Origin: Halopseudomonas xiamenensis
GTDB taxonomy: Bacteria > Pseudomonadota > Gammaproteobacteria > Pseudomonadales > Pseudomonadaceae
Reading direction: 5' to 3'
Length of the DNA: 64,000 bases
Assembly (NCBI RefSeq): GCF_014219065.1
Contig: NZ_JACLGO010000003.1
Location: 124,001-188,000 of the forward strand
Positions 56,317 through 63,815 of the stretch are shown one piece after another. Every line of letters starts with the position of its first letter. Within the stretch, counting starts at the first letter, position 1. Under the pieces are notes generated by a model. The model did no database searches. It saw only the letters and a program-made list of their open reading frames with translations, and was not told where the DNA came from. A program made the translations under genes and the position numbers.

Positions 56317-57197
56317 GCACCTACCCGCCCGGTCGACAGGAACTCGACCATCACCTGGTTGAACTCCTCGGGCGACTCGTACTGCGGCCAGTGCCCGGCC
56401 AGTTTCTTCATCACATACAGCTGCCCCCTGGCCAGGCGCGGCAGCGCCGACTCGGCGGCGGCCACGTCATGGATCGGGTTGTGGCTGGTCCACAGCAGCA
56501 GCGATTCGCACTGCACCTTCTCCAGCTCGATCATGTCCGGCGTGCCGCCCTCGTTGACCTTGCGCAGGCGGCCGTACACCAGCGGCGCACTGGCCTGGAA
56601 ATCGGGCCGCGAATAGATCGCCAGGCGCGAGCCGACCAGCTCCTCGTTGAGCAGATCCCAGTTGCCCTCGTACAGCAGCCATTGCATGCGCGCCAGCACG
56701 CTGTCATAGGTAGGCTGCTGGCCGGAGCTGCGGGCCGACAGCTCGGCCAGGTTCTTCAGGTCCTGGCGGCCCTGGTCACTGACGATCGGAATGCCGCCGG
56801 TGGTGTTGAACACCGCACGCAGGATGCGCTCGGGATAGCGCACCGCGAAACCACCAGTGACCACGCCGCCCAGCGACTCGCCGGAGATATGCGCCCGCTC
56901 GATGCCCAGCACGTCCATCAGTTCACGCAGTTGCTCGACGTAGTCGCTGATCGAGTACTCGATATCCAGCTTCTTGGCCGACAGGCCATGACCGACGTAA
57001 TCGAAGGCGATCACGTGGTAATGCTCGCCGAGAGCGACCACGTTCCTGGCATAGGCCTCCAGGTGACCACCGATGCCATGCATCAGGATCAGCGCCTCGG
57101 GCTTGCCCTGCCCGGCTTCGGCAATGCGCGTACGGCCATAGGTGGGCAGATCGACAAAACGTATCTCTGCGCCGAGAAAATCCAACCAGATACTCAT
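56313..57197 (-). CDS. Second meta-cleavage-product hydrolase-like alpha/beta hydrolase
   Basis: This 294-residue alpha/beta hydrolase has ALILMHGIGGHLEAYARN, nucleophile GESLGGVVTGGFA (Ser about 110) and the final His in AGHWPQYES. The usual acid Asp of W-G-x-x-D is replaced: the aligned segment is WTSHNPIHDV with Asn at that site. An Asp four residues further on might substitute. It may act on the bulky ring-fission product, on an ester, or be a divergent accessory hydrolase. GGAG lies nine bases before the ATG. It sits between the extradiol dioxygenase and reductase genes. Confidence 0.83.
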   Translation of the reverse strand: MSIWLDFLGAEIRFVDLPTYGRTRIAEAGQGKPEALILMHGIGGHLEAYARNVVALGEHYHVIAFDYVGHGLSAKKLDIEYSISDYVEQLRELMDVLGIERAHISGESLGGVVTGGFAVRYPERILRAVFNTTGGIPIVSDQGRQDLKNLAELSARSSGQQPTYDSVLARMQWLLYEGNWDLLNEELVGSRLAIYSRPDFQASAPLVYGRLRKVNEGGTPDMIELEKVQCESLLLWTSHNPIHDVAAAESALPRLARGQLYVMKKLAGHWPQYESPEEFNQVMVEFLSTGRVGA

Positions 57198-57224
57198 GTT
57201 CTTGTTCTCCAGGTAAGGCCGCGA

Positions 57225-58151
57225 TCAGGACAGGGGGTGCTCTTCGGTTTCCGGAACCGGGATCAGGTTGCGCTTGTGCCCCCAGTCGCTCATCTGGTGG
57301 AAGGTCTTGACCTCCCAGTCGTTCTCGTCGATGACGATCCCGCCCCAGCCGAACTCGAAGTTGAAGCCCGACGGGGTCTGCGCGTAGAAGGAGAACATCC
57401 TGTCGTTCGGGTGATGGCCCAGCTCCAGCACGATCGGGATACCGGCATTGACGGCGCGGTCATAGGCCAGGCCGACATCGTCCATGTCTTCCAGCTGCAC
57501 CATGAAATGGTTGAGTACCTTGTTGGTAGGCGCCTCGGCGGTGGCGATCGAGTGGTGACGGCCGGTCTTGGTATGGAAGAAGGTCGCCTCGACCATCATC
57601 CCCGGTTGTACTTCCTGGCGGATGTAGTCGCTGATGCGGAACTTGAGCACGTTCTTGTAGAAGTCCACGGTCTCGGCACCGTTGCCACGGTTGGCGAACG
57701 GCAGGATGTGCCCTACCCCCAGGTTGCCGGTGACGAAGCCGCCCTTGAGCACCTTGGAACGGAACTGGTCCTTGAGCAGCACCACGCCGTGGCCGAAGAA
57801 GAACTCATGGTCGAAACCATTGGGGTCCTTGCAGCTGTAGCCCTTCTCGATATGCCGCCGGGCGCACTGCTCGGCACTCAGGGTGTGCAGCTCGACGCCC
57901 TTGTCGCGCAGCCCGGCGACGTACTCCTCCAGCTCCCGCTCGCTGGTAAACTCCCAGCCGGCGGCGATGATGTCATCGGCGGCGTTCTGTTCGAGGAAGA
58001 AACGCTGGCAGTATTCGTCCATGCGCAGGGTCATGCTGGTGGCATCGCGCCGGCCGACCTGCATGCCGAGGATGTCGGTGGCGAACACCTGCCACTTGTC
58101 GAGGTCGCTGACGCCGAAACCGACGTAGCCCAAAGAAGAAATCTCAGCCAC
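57225..58151 (-). CDS. Extradiol ring-cleavage dioxygenase, type I (BphC/HsaC/TesB-like)
   Basis: The 308-residue two-domain vicinal-oxygen-chelate enzyme cleaves a catechol next to its hydroxyls. It begins SLGYVGFGVSDLDKW. The Fe(II) ligands are visible as His in LGVGHILPF, His in NHFMVQLEDMDD and Glu in FNFEFGWGG. The HsaC/BphC-like layout suggests a catechol with a bulky 3-substituent. I chose the GTG at 58151, with GGAG eight bases upstream, over a TTG 13 codons earlier. It is the first gene of the block, directly behind the sigma-54 promoter. Confidence 0.93.
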   Translation of the reverse strand: MAEISSLGYVGFGVSDLDKWQVFATDILGMQVGRRDATSMTLRMDEYCQRFFLEQNAADDIIAAGWEFTSERELEEYVAGLRDKGVELHTLSAEQCARRHIEKGYSCKDPNGFDHEFFFGHGVVLLKDQFRSKVLKGGFVTGNLGVGHILPFANRGNGAETVDFYKNVLKFRISDYIRQEVQPGMMVEATFFHTKTGRHHSIATAEAPTNKVLNHFMVQLEDMDDVGLAYDRAVNAGIPIVLELGHHPNDRMFSFYAQTPSGFNFEFGWGGIVIDENDWEVKTFHQMSDWGHKRNLIPVPETEEHPLS

Positions 58152-58205
58152 TGTGCTATCTCCGTTATTCTTGTTTTCCAGTCCAACCAAGGGTGACCAG
58201 AACGT

Positions 58206-58224
58206 CTCTTGCGTTGTACAAGAG
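58206..58224. other. Inverted repeat around the predicted transcription start
   Basis: CTCTTG (58206-58211) and CAAGAG (58219-58224) flank seven bases. The site covers about -5 to +13 relative to the start expected from the -24/-12 promoter, so it could be a repressor or IHF-independent control site. Confidence 0.35.
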
Positions 58225-58228
58225 CAAT

Positions 58229-58244
58229 AGCAACGGCTGTGCCA
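58229..58244 (-). promoter_or_regulatory. Sigma-54 (-24/-12) promoter of the catabolic block
   Basis: On the minus strand TGGCAC (58239-58244), five bases, then TTGCT (58229-58233) match the sigma-54 consensus at every invariant position. The start would be near 58219, 68 bases before the first gene. A sigma-54 activator gene is divergent from it. The 58152-58539 gap also holds the inverted repeats listed separately and is AT-rich in its middle. Confidence 0.85.
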
Positions 58245-58342
58245 GATAGCGCGCCAACGGCTCTAAATATATTTTTCTCCTTCAATAACAACAAGATAGG
58301 GACAAAAGCAGGGAGCCTTCACGGTTTACTGGTACAGGGCCG

Positions 58343-58367
58343 GAAAAATATGCACTTCATATTTTTC
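58343..58367. promoter_or_regulatory. Candidate upstream activator site 1
   Basis: GAAAAATATG and CATATTTTTC are perfect 10-base arms around CACTT. The site lies about 100-125 bases upstream of the -24 element, the right distance for enhancer binding by a XylR/DmpR-type activator. It differs from the TTGATCAATTGATCAA-type sites known for XylR. Confidence 0.55.
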
Positions 58368-58378
58368 GGGAACCTCGA

Positions 58379-58397
58379 AATTTTCCGCATGAAAAAT
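58379..58397. promoter_or_regulatory. Candidate upstream activator site 2
   Basis: AATTTTC and GAAAAAT pair in six of seven positions around CGCAT. It lies 36 bases from the centre of site 1, close to three and a half helical turns, in the divergent regulatory gap. Confidence 0.4.
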
Positions 58398-58539
58398 CCG
58401 CACACCTTTCGAACAAGCTGAAAAGCCCATTCGCTCCCCGCTATCCACCACTGCCGGGGCGACGCATCTGTTAGACTTTTTCCCATGGCAGATCGATATC
58501 CCTGCGGTCTGCTACAACAACAATATGCATGGTGAACAC

Positions 58540-60363
58540 ATGTCCTCCTCTTCCGACAACAACCACGGCCGCCCGCACTCGCTCAAGGACGTGATCACCG
58601 ACCTGCGCTTTCCGGACATGCAGGACCTGGCCGAGCATCTGTATTTCAACCCGGAAGAGGGCATGATCTGGCTGGGCGAGAAACGCATGCTGCTGTTGCA
58701 CGCCGAAGCCTTCGGCGCCCTGCGCCAGGAGTTGCTGGAAACCATCGGCGTGGAACAGACCCGCGGCCTGCTGACCCGCATCGGTTATCTGAGCGGCACC
58801 CGCGATGCGGAACTGGCAATCAAGGCCCGGCAGAACGGTAGCCAGCTCGATATCCTCGCCGCCGGCGCGCAGATCCATGCGCTGTGCGGCACCATCAAGG
58901 TTGAGCCTGTGCGTATCGAGGTCGACCAGCACCAGGGTTACCTGTACGGCGAGTTCATCTGGAAGCACTCGATCGAGAGCGACCTGCACCTGGCCAGCCA
59001 CGGCCAGAGCCACGACCCGGTATGCTGGATGGCCTCGGGCTACGGCTCCGGCTTCCTGACCCGGCTGATGGGCAAGCGCATCCTGGTACGCGAGGCCGAA
59101 TGCGTAGCCCGCGGCGATGATGCCTGCCGGGCGGTGGCCCGACCGGTGGAAGACTGGGAGGATGCCGAGGACGACCTGCAATACTTCCAGCCCCGCCTGT
59201 CCGGCCAACAGCGCCGCAAGGCCCCGGCGCGCAGCGAGTTCGCCGGCATGCAGCCGGGCAAGGCCCCCTTCGGGCTGGCCTTCCAGCAGCAGGACGTGGT
59301 CGAGCTGGACCGGCCGGTGGGCAGCTCGGCGGCCTACCACGCGGTGCTGCACAAGATCCTGCGGGTCGCCTCGACCAATGCCACCGTTCTGCTGCTGGGC
59401 GAAAGCGGCGTCGGCAAGACCATGTTCGCCCATGAAGTGCATGCCAACAGCCGGCGCGCCGAGGCGCCCTTCATCGAGATCAACTGCGCGGCGATTCCCG
59501 ATACCCTGATCGAGTCCGAGCTGTTCGGCGTGCAGCGCGGCGCCTATTCCGGCGCCACCGAAGCGCGCCCCGGACGCTTCGAGATCGCCGATGGCGGCAC
59601 CATCTTCCTCGACGAGATCGGCACCCTGAGCATGACCGCCCAGGGCAAGCTGCTGCGTGTGCTGCAGAGTGGCGAGCTGGAGCGCCTGGGCAGCACCAAG
59701 ACCCTGAAGATCGATGTGCGGGTCATTGCCGCGACCAACGAGGACCTGTCCGAAGCGGTCAAGCAGGGGCGTTTTCGCAGTGACCTGTTCTACCGCCTGA
59801 ATGTGTTCCCGGTGACCATCGCGCCGCTGCGCGAACGCAAGGACGACCTGCCGCTGCTGCTGGAGCGCTTCGTCAACCAGTTGTGCCAGCAACACGGCCG
59901 ACAACTGGCCGGCATCACTCCCAGGGCGTTGCAGCGCATCCTGGACTACCCCTGGCCGGGCAATATCCGCGAGTTCGAGAATGTCATCGAGCGGGCGGTG
60001 ATCCTCGCCGACGACGGCGAAACCATCGACCTGCGGCACCTCTCCGGCCTGGAGGACAACCAGCGCGAACGCCAGCACGGCACCGTCAGCTGGGACCAGG
60101 CGCCCGGTATCGGCATCCGCCTGCCGGAACCCACCACCCGCCCGGCTGGAGGCACCGAGGCCGCTGCCGGCCCCTCGCTCGATCACACCGCCCTGCGCCT
60201 GCTGCAACAGCAGCCGCTCAGCCTCAACGATATCGAGGACGCCTTCGTACGTGCCGCCATGCAGCTGGCCCAACAGAACATCACCCGCGCCGCCGCCCTG
60301 CTCGGCCTGACCCGGGCGCAGATGGATTATCGCCTGAAGAAGATGGCCAACAGCGACGGCTAG
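58540..60363 (+). CDS. Sigma-54-dependent activator with aromatic-sensing XylR-N/V4R domains (DmpR/XylR/HbpR type)
   Basis: The 607-residue activator should turn on the divergent block when it binds an aromatic effector. The N-terminal sensor begins DLRFPDMQDLAEHLYFNPEEG. The V4R segment with ECVARGDDACR is near residue 200, then a linker rich in Gln and Ala. The AAA+ domain has Walker A GESGVGKT (about 287), the sigma-54 contact loop GAYSGA (about 334) and FLDEIGTLSM. The C-terminal Fis-type helix-turn-helix is NITRAAALLGLTRAQMDYRL. The loop normally reads GAFTGA. I chose the ATG at 58540 (GGTGA upstream); another at 58525 lacks a ribosome site. It ends overlapping the convergent EamA gene by four bases. 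Confidence 0.93.
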   Translation: MSSSSDNNHGRPHSLKDVITDLRFPDMQDLAEHLYFNPEEGMIWLGEKRMLLLHAEAFGALRQELLETIGVEQTRGLLTRIGYLSGTRDAELAIKARQNGSQLDILAAGAQIHALCGTIKVEPVRIEVDQHQGYLYGEFIWKHSIESDLHLASHGQSHDPVCWMASGYGSGFLTRLMGKRILVREAECVARGDDACRAVARPVEDWEDAEDDLQYFQPRLSGQQRRKAPARSEFAGMQPGKAPFGLAFQQQDVVELDRPVGSSAAYHAVLHKILRVASTNATVLLLGESGVGKTMFAHEVHANSRRAEAPFIEINCAAIPDTLIESELFGVQRGAYSGATEARPGRFEIADGGTIFLDEIGTLSMTAQGKLLRVLQSGELERLGSTKTLKIDVRVIAATNEDLSEAVKQGRFRSDLFYRLNVFPVTIAPLRERKDDLPLLLERFVNQLCQQHGRQLAGITPRALQRILDYPWPGNIREFENVIERAVILADDGETIDLRHLSGLEDNQRERQHGTVSWDQAPGIGIRLPEPTTRPAGGTEAAAGPSLDHTALRLLQQQPLSLNDIEDAFVRAAMQLAQQNITRAAALLGLTRAQMDYRLKKMANSDG

Positions 60364-61310
60364 CCCGCCTGCCGGCTGGCGTGCCGTGCAGCCGCGGCGG
60401 CCAGCAACATGCCGGCGAAAACCAGGCACAGGCCCAGCACGAACAACGGCGACAAGCGATTGTCCAGCAACAGTACCGAGGCCAGGATACCGATCAACGG
60501 CACGCCCAGCGTGAAGTTGGACATGGCGAAGGTACTGATGCGGCGACCGTGCTCGGCGGAAATCACGAAGCAGGCCGAGGTCGCCACCGGGCCGATGAAG
60601 AACAGCAACTCGAGTAATCTCCGGTCGAACGCGATCGCGGTTGGCGGGCCCTCCAGCAATGCAGCGAACGCCACCAGCGGCACGCTGGCCAACAACATCT
60701 GCCAGGGCGCCAACGACAGGGGTGATGCCGTCCACCGATGGCGCTTGATATGCAGGATCACCAGCGACCAGCTTATGGCGGCGATGATCAGGAAGGCCGA
60801 GCCCATCACCACGCCCGGAGCGGACCAGTCCATCTCCCAGGGCGAGCAGATCAGTCCGACACCACCCAGGCCCAGTGCCAGGGCAAGAAGCTGCCAGCGG
60901 GTAGGTGTATCGCGAAACAGCAGCCAGCCGACCAGCATGCCCCACAGCGGTGTGGTATAGGCCAGGAGTACCGCGCGGCTGGTATCCACATGGGTCATGG
61001 CGATCAGACCCAGGCCGGTGAACGCCATCATCTGCAGCAGCCCGATACTGAACACTATCGGCCAGTCGCGCCGGGGCGGGAACGCCAGCGAGCCGCGGAT
61101 CGCCAGCAGCACGAACAGGCACAGCGCGGCGCTGCCAAAGCGGATGGCGGCCAACCACAGGGGCGGCACCGCATCCAGCGCGAGCTTGGTGGCGGGCCAG
61201 CTCAGCCCCCAGAGCAACACCATGACGCCAAGCCAGACCAGGGTGCTGACGCTGGCGAAGGGAGCGGCTTGGGCGCGGGACAGATGGGCAGAGGTTCTTG
61301 AGCTGTTCAT
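60360..61310 (-). CDS. EamA/DMT-family transporter (RhaT/YdcZ-like drug/metabolite exporter)
   Basis: The 316-residue, ten-span protein is built of two EamA repeats. The first starts LVWLGVMVLLWGLSWPATKLAL with the VLLAYTTPLWGMLVGWLLFRD signature. The second ends with NFTLGVPLIGILASVLLLDNRLSP. It may export amino acids or metabolites. The gene is divergent from the Lrp-type regulator at 61443, which may control it, as is common for EamA and LysE exporters. Its 3' end overlaps that of the sigma-54 activator. Confidence 0.85.
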   Translation of the reverse strand: MNSSRTSAHLSRAQAAPFASVSTLVWLGVMVLLWGLSWPATKLALDAVPPLWLAAIRFGSAALCLFVLLAIRGSLAFPPRRDWPIVFSIGLLQMMAFTGLGLIAMTHVDTSRAVLLAYTTPLWGMLVGWLLFRDTPTRWQLLALALGLGGVGLICSPWEMDWSAPGVVMGSAFLIIAAISWSLVILHIKRHRWTASPLSLAPWQMLLASVPLVAFAALLEGPPTAIAFDRRLLELLFFIGPVATSACFVISAEHGRRISTFAMSNFTLGVPLIGILASVLLLDNRLSPLFVLGLCLVFAGMLLAAAAARHASRQAG

Positions 61311-61442
61311 CAGAGTATCGATCCAGAAGACGAAAGATCATGCTACCCTTGCCCCGGCGGAATTAATTATCTATATATCCCAATAACCAGCCAAAACAGA
61401 ATCAACTTTCCCGATTACACGAACAAACAGAAGAGATTATCC

Positions 61443-61937
61443 TTGAGCAAGGTCGACCTGGATGAAGCCAGCCTCCGTATCCTGGATGAGCTGCAGAAGA
61501 ACGCTGAACTGAGCAATGCCGAACTGGCGGAACGGGTGGGCCTGTCACCCTCGCCCTGCTGGCGGCGGGTCTCGGAAATGAAGCAGAACGGGGTGCTGCG
61601 CGGCTCGGTCTCGCTGGTCGACCCACTGAAGCTGGGGCTGGCAGTCAACGTATTCGTCCACGTCGTACTCAAGCAGCAGGACAAGGAATCGCTGGAGGTG
61701 TTTACCCAGGCCATTGCCAACCGAGCGGAAATCATGGAGTGCTACCTCATGAGCGGCGAGGCGGACTTCATGCTGCGCGTGGTGATCGAAGACCTGGCCA
61801 AGTACCAGGTCCTGCTGCTCGACTGCCTGACCCAGATCCCGGTAGTGGCCAGCATCCGGTCCAGCTTTACGCTGAACCAGGTCAAGTACACTACCGCATT
61901 GCCAACCGGGCATCTGCGTGGCAGGGCAAGCCCGTGA
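61443..61937 (+). CDS. Lrp/AsnC family transcriptional regulator
   Basis: The 164-residue regulator has an N-terminal helix-turn-helix (AELSNAELAERVGLSPSPCWRRVSEMKQNGVL) and a C-terminal RAM ligand-binding domain. The HTH is shown in full here because its positions, about residues 21-52, decide the call; it includes SPSPCWRRV. The RAM domain includes MECYLMSGEADFMLRVV. Such regulators sense amino acids. The start is a TTG at 61443, giving the typical MSKVDLDEASLRIL N-terminus. Only 132 bases separate it from the divergent exporter gene, so control of that exporter is the simplest idea. Confidence 0.9.
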   Translation: MSKVDLDEASLRILDELQKNAELSNAELAERVGLSPSPCWRRVSEMKQNGVLRGSVSLVDPLKLGLAVNVFVHVVLKQQDKESLEVFTQAIANRAEIMECYLMSGEADFMLRVVIEDLAKYQVLLLDCLTQIPVVASIRSSFTLNQVKYTTALPTGHLRGRASP

Positions 61938-62051
61938 TGAGAGCAAGCGGCAGCGACCGGGAACAGGCAGAATTCGACCGCAAGAATCGGAGTTCCCGCG
62001 ATGGCAGGCTGGCTTAAGCTGACAACCAATGCCCAAGCCAGAGATGATGCC

Positions 62052-63125
62052 ATGAACGCTCATACCACCATGCTGCCCGCCTACGACACCGACGAGGCGC
62101 GCTGGCAGGCCGTGCAGACCAGGGATGCCCGGGCCGATGGGCATTTCGTCTATGCCGTGCGCACCACCGGTGTGTACTGCCGTCCCAGTTCGTCGGCTCG
62201 CCTGCCGAACCGTGAAAACGTCGAGTTCTTCCCCTCGCCGGCCGCGGCCGAAGCCGCCGGCTACCGCCCCAGCCGCCGCGCCCAGGGCGACCGCACCGCC
62301 GCTACCGCGGAACGCAGCGCGCTAGTGGCACAGGCCTGTCGCCTGATCGAGTCTTCGCAAACCCCACCCGGGCTGAGTGAACTGGCAGCCCATGCCGGCC
62401 TCAGCCAATCGCACTTTCATCGTGTTTTCAAGGCCGAGACAGGCTTGACGCCCAAGGCCTATGCCACGGCCTACCGCGCTCGCAAACTGCAGGAGGAGTT
62501 GAACGCCAGTGGTAGCATCACCGACGCGATCTACGGTGCGGGATTCAATTCCAACAGCCGCTTCTACGAGACCGCCGGTCAGGTGCTGGGCATGCACGCC
62601 AGGGAATATCGCGCTGGCGGCGCCGGTGCGGTGGTCCGCTTCGCCGTCGCCGAATGCTCGCTGGGCGCCATTCTCGTCGCGCAAAGCCAGCGCGGTATCT
62701 GCGCCATCCTGCTGGGTGACGATCCCGAGCGCCTGGTACAGGATCTGCAGGACCAGTTTCCCAGCGCCGAGTTGATTGGCGGCGACAACGACTTCGAACG
62801 GCTGGTCGCCCAGGTGGTCGGCTTTATCGAGGCACCCGCCGTCGGACTGAACCTGCCCCTGGACGTACGCGGCACCGCGTTCCAGCAACGGGTCTGGCAA
62901 GCGCTACGCGAAATCCCACCGGGATCGCGGGCGAGTTACACCGACATCGCCGAGCGCATTGGCGCGCCCAGGGCCGTACGCGCAGTCGCCCGGGCCTGCG
63001 CGGCCAACCACATTGCCGTTGCCATTCCCTGCCACCGTGTCGTGCGCCGCGATGGCGACCTCTCCGGCTACCGCTGGGGCGTGGAACGCAAGCGTGAACT
63101 GCTGCGGCGCGAAGCGCAGGATTGA
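62052..63125 (+). CDS. ada: Ada-type methyltransferase/regulator with degenerate zinc site
   Basis: The 357-residue protein has the three-part Ada layout. The N-terminal methylphosphotriester domain is HFVYAVRTTGVYCRPS. The AraC-type DNA-binding domain follows, with LSELAAHAGLSQSHFHRVFKAETG. The C-terminal O6-methylguanine methyltransferase has catalytic Cys in IPCHRVVRRDGDLSGYRWG. Intact Ada proteins hold Zn by four Cys. Here only Cys43 remains, and the others read Ser47, Ser74 and Ala77. The methyltransferase should work, but adaptive induction by phosphotriester repair is doubtful. The ATG at 62052 gives the family N-terminus; the frame is open upstream to 62001. It follows the Lrp gene on the same strand. 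Confidence 0.9.
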   Translation: MNAHTTMLPAYDTDEARWQAVQTRDARADGHFVYAVRTTGVYCRPSSSARLPNRENVEFFPSPAAAEAAGYRPSRRAQGDRTAATAERSALVAQACRLIESSQTPPGLSELAAHAGLSQSHFHRVFKAETGLTPKAYATAYRARKLQEELNASGSITDAIYGAGFNSNSRFYETAGQVLGMHAREYRAGGAGAVVRFAVAECSLGAILVAQSQRGICAILLGDDPERLVQDLQDQFPSAELIGGDNDFERLVAQVVGFIEAPAVGLNLPLDVRGTAFQQRVWQALREIPPGSRASYTDIAERIGAPRAVRAVARACAANHIAVAIPCHRVVRRDGDLSGYRWGVERKRELLRREAQD

Positions 63126-63149
63126 AGCTCACCGGCCAGGCTGCTGGAA

Positions 63150-63183
63150 GAAAAAAAGCCCGGTCTCATCAAGGGACCGGGCT
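63150..63183 (-). terminator. Rho-independent terminator of the isochorismatase-fold gene
   Basis: On the minus strand AGCCCGGTC and GACCGGGCT form a perfect 9-bp stem around a nine-base loop, followed by seven T. It lies 31 bases after that gene's stop and 25 bases after the end of the convergent ada gene. Confidence 0.88.
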
Positions 63184-63213
63184 GCACATCACCACCTCGG
63201 GGCAGGCAGTGAG

Positions 63214-63789
63214 TTACGCAAAGGCCGACTCGGAAGTGGCCACGGAGCAAAAACGGGCAATGCTGGCCAGCGAGTTGGCGTGTTCCTGTTCGTTGGGGCC
63301 GGCACAGCAATCCTCGAGAACCACCACATCGAAATCACGGTCATGGGCGTCACGCACGGTGGCCTGGACCACCGCCTGGGTACTCACGCCGCTGCAGTAG
63401 ATACGCTCAATCCCTTCACGCTTGAGCAGCAGTTCCAGCCTGGTCTGGTAGAAAGGCGAGACCCGGTGCTTGACGATATCCCAATCGCCGGCCTGCGGTG
63501 CCAGCGCCTCGTGCACCTGGCCGCCCCAGGCATTCATCTTCAGGATGCCGTTCCTGGCGATCGGGCCGAATACCTGGGAGTCGGGGTTGGCCTCGCGATG
63601 ATCATCGGAGAACGCCACCCGTACGTAGGCCACCGGAATACCCTTGGCCCGCGCCCTGGCGATGGCGTTGGCGGTGCGCTGGATCACCTCGCGGGCCTGG
63701 ATGTCGGCCTGCATCGGCGCCTTGCCGCTGGCGCCATCGGCGTGTACCAGGTCGTTCTGCATGTCCAGAACCAGGTAAATACTCTTCAT
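63214..63789 (-). CDS. Isochorismatase-like fold hydrolase (atypical, without the usual cysteine)
   Basis: This 191-residue protein of the isochorismatase/cysteine-hydrolase superfamily has LVLDMQNDLVH (Asp of the active site), KHRVSPFYQTRLELLLK (Lys) and YCSGVSTQAVVQATVRDAHDRDF. In amide-cleaving members the last motif has Cys at the first Val of AVV, so this protein resembles true isochorismatases and other Cys-less members. Its substrate is unknown. AAGGA stands eight bases before the ATG at 63789. It lies 26 bases after the SDR gene at the window end, so the two form a unit. Confidence 0.85.
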   Translation of the reverse strand: MKSIYLVLDMQNDLVHADGASGKAPMQADIQAREVIQRTANAIARARAKGIPVAYVRVAFSDDHREANPDSQVFGPIARNGILKMNAWGGQVHEALAPQAGDWDIVKHRVSPFYQTRLELLLKREGIERIYCSGVSTQAVVQATVRDAHDRDFDVVVLEDCCAGPNEQEHANSLASIARFCSVATSESAFA

Positions 63790-63815
63790 TGAAATCGTCC
63801 TTATGGTTGGTGAAC

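Noticed and set aside
54522-58151. Naming the oxygenase, reductase, dioxygenase and hydrolase as steroid-degrading TesA2/HsaAB/TesB/TesD
   Set aside because: The families match, but no ketosteroid dehydrogenase, KshA or beta-oxidation genes are present and the regulator is of the phenol-sensing V4R type. I kept family-level calls.
58471-61341. A 956-codon minus-strand frame opposite the sigma-54 activator and EamA genes
   Set aside because: It runs across both convergent genes, and the reading shows only shadow composition.
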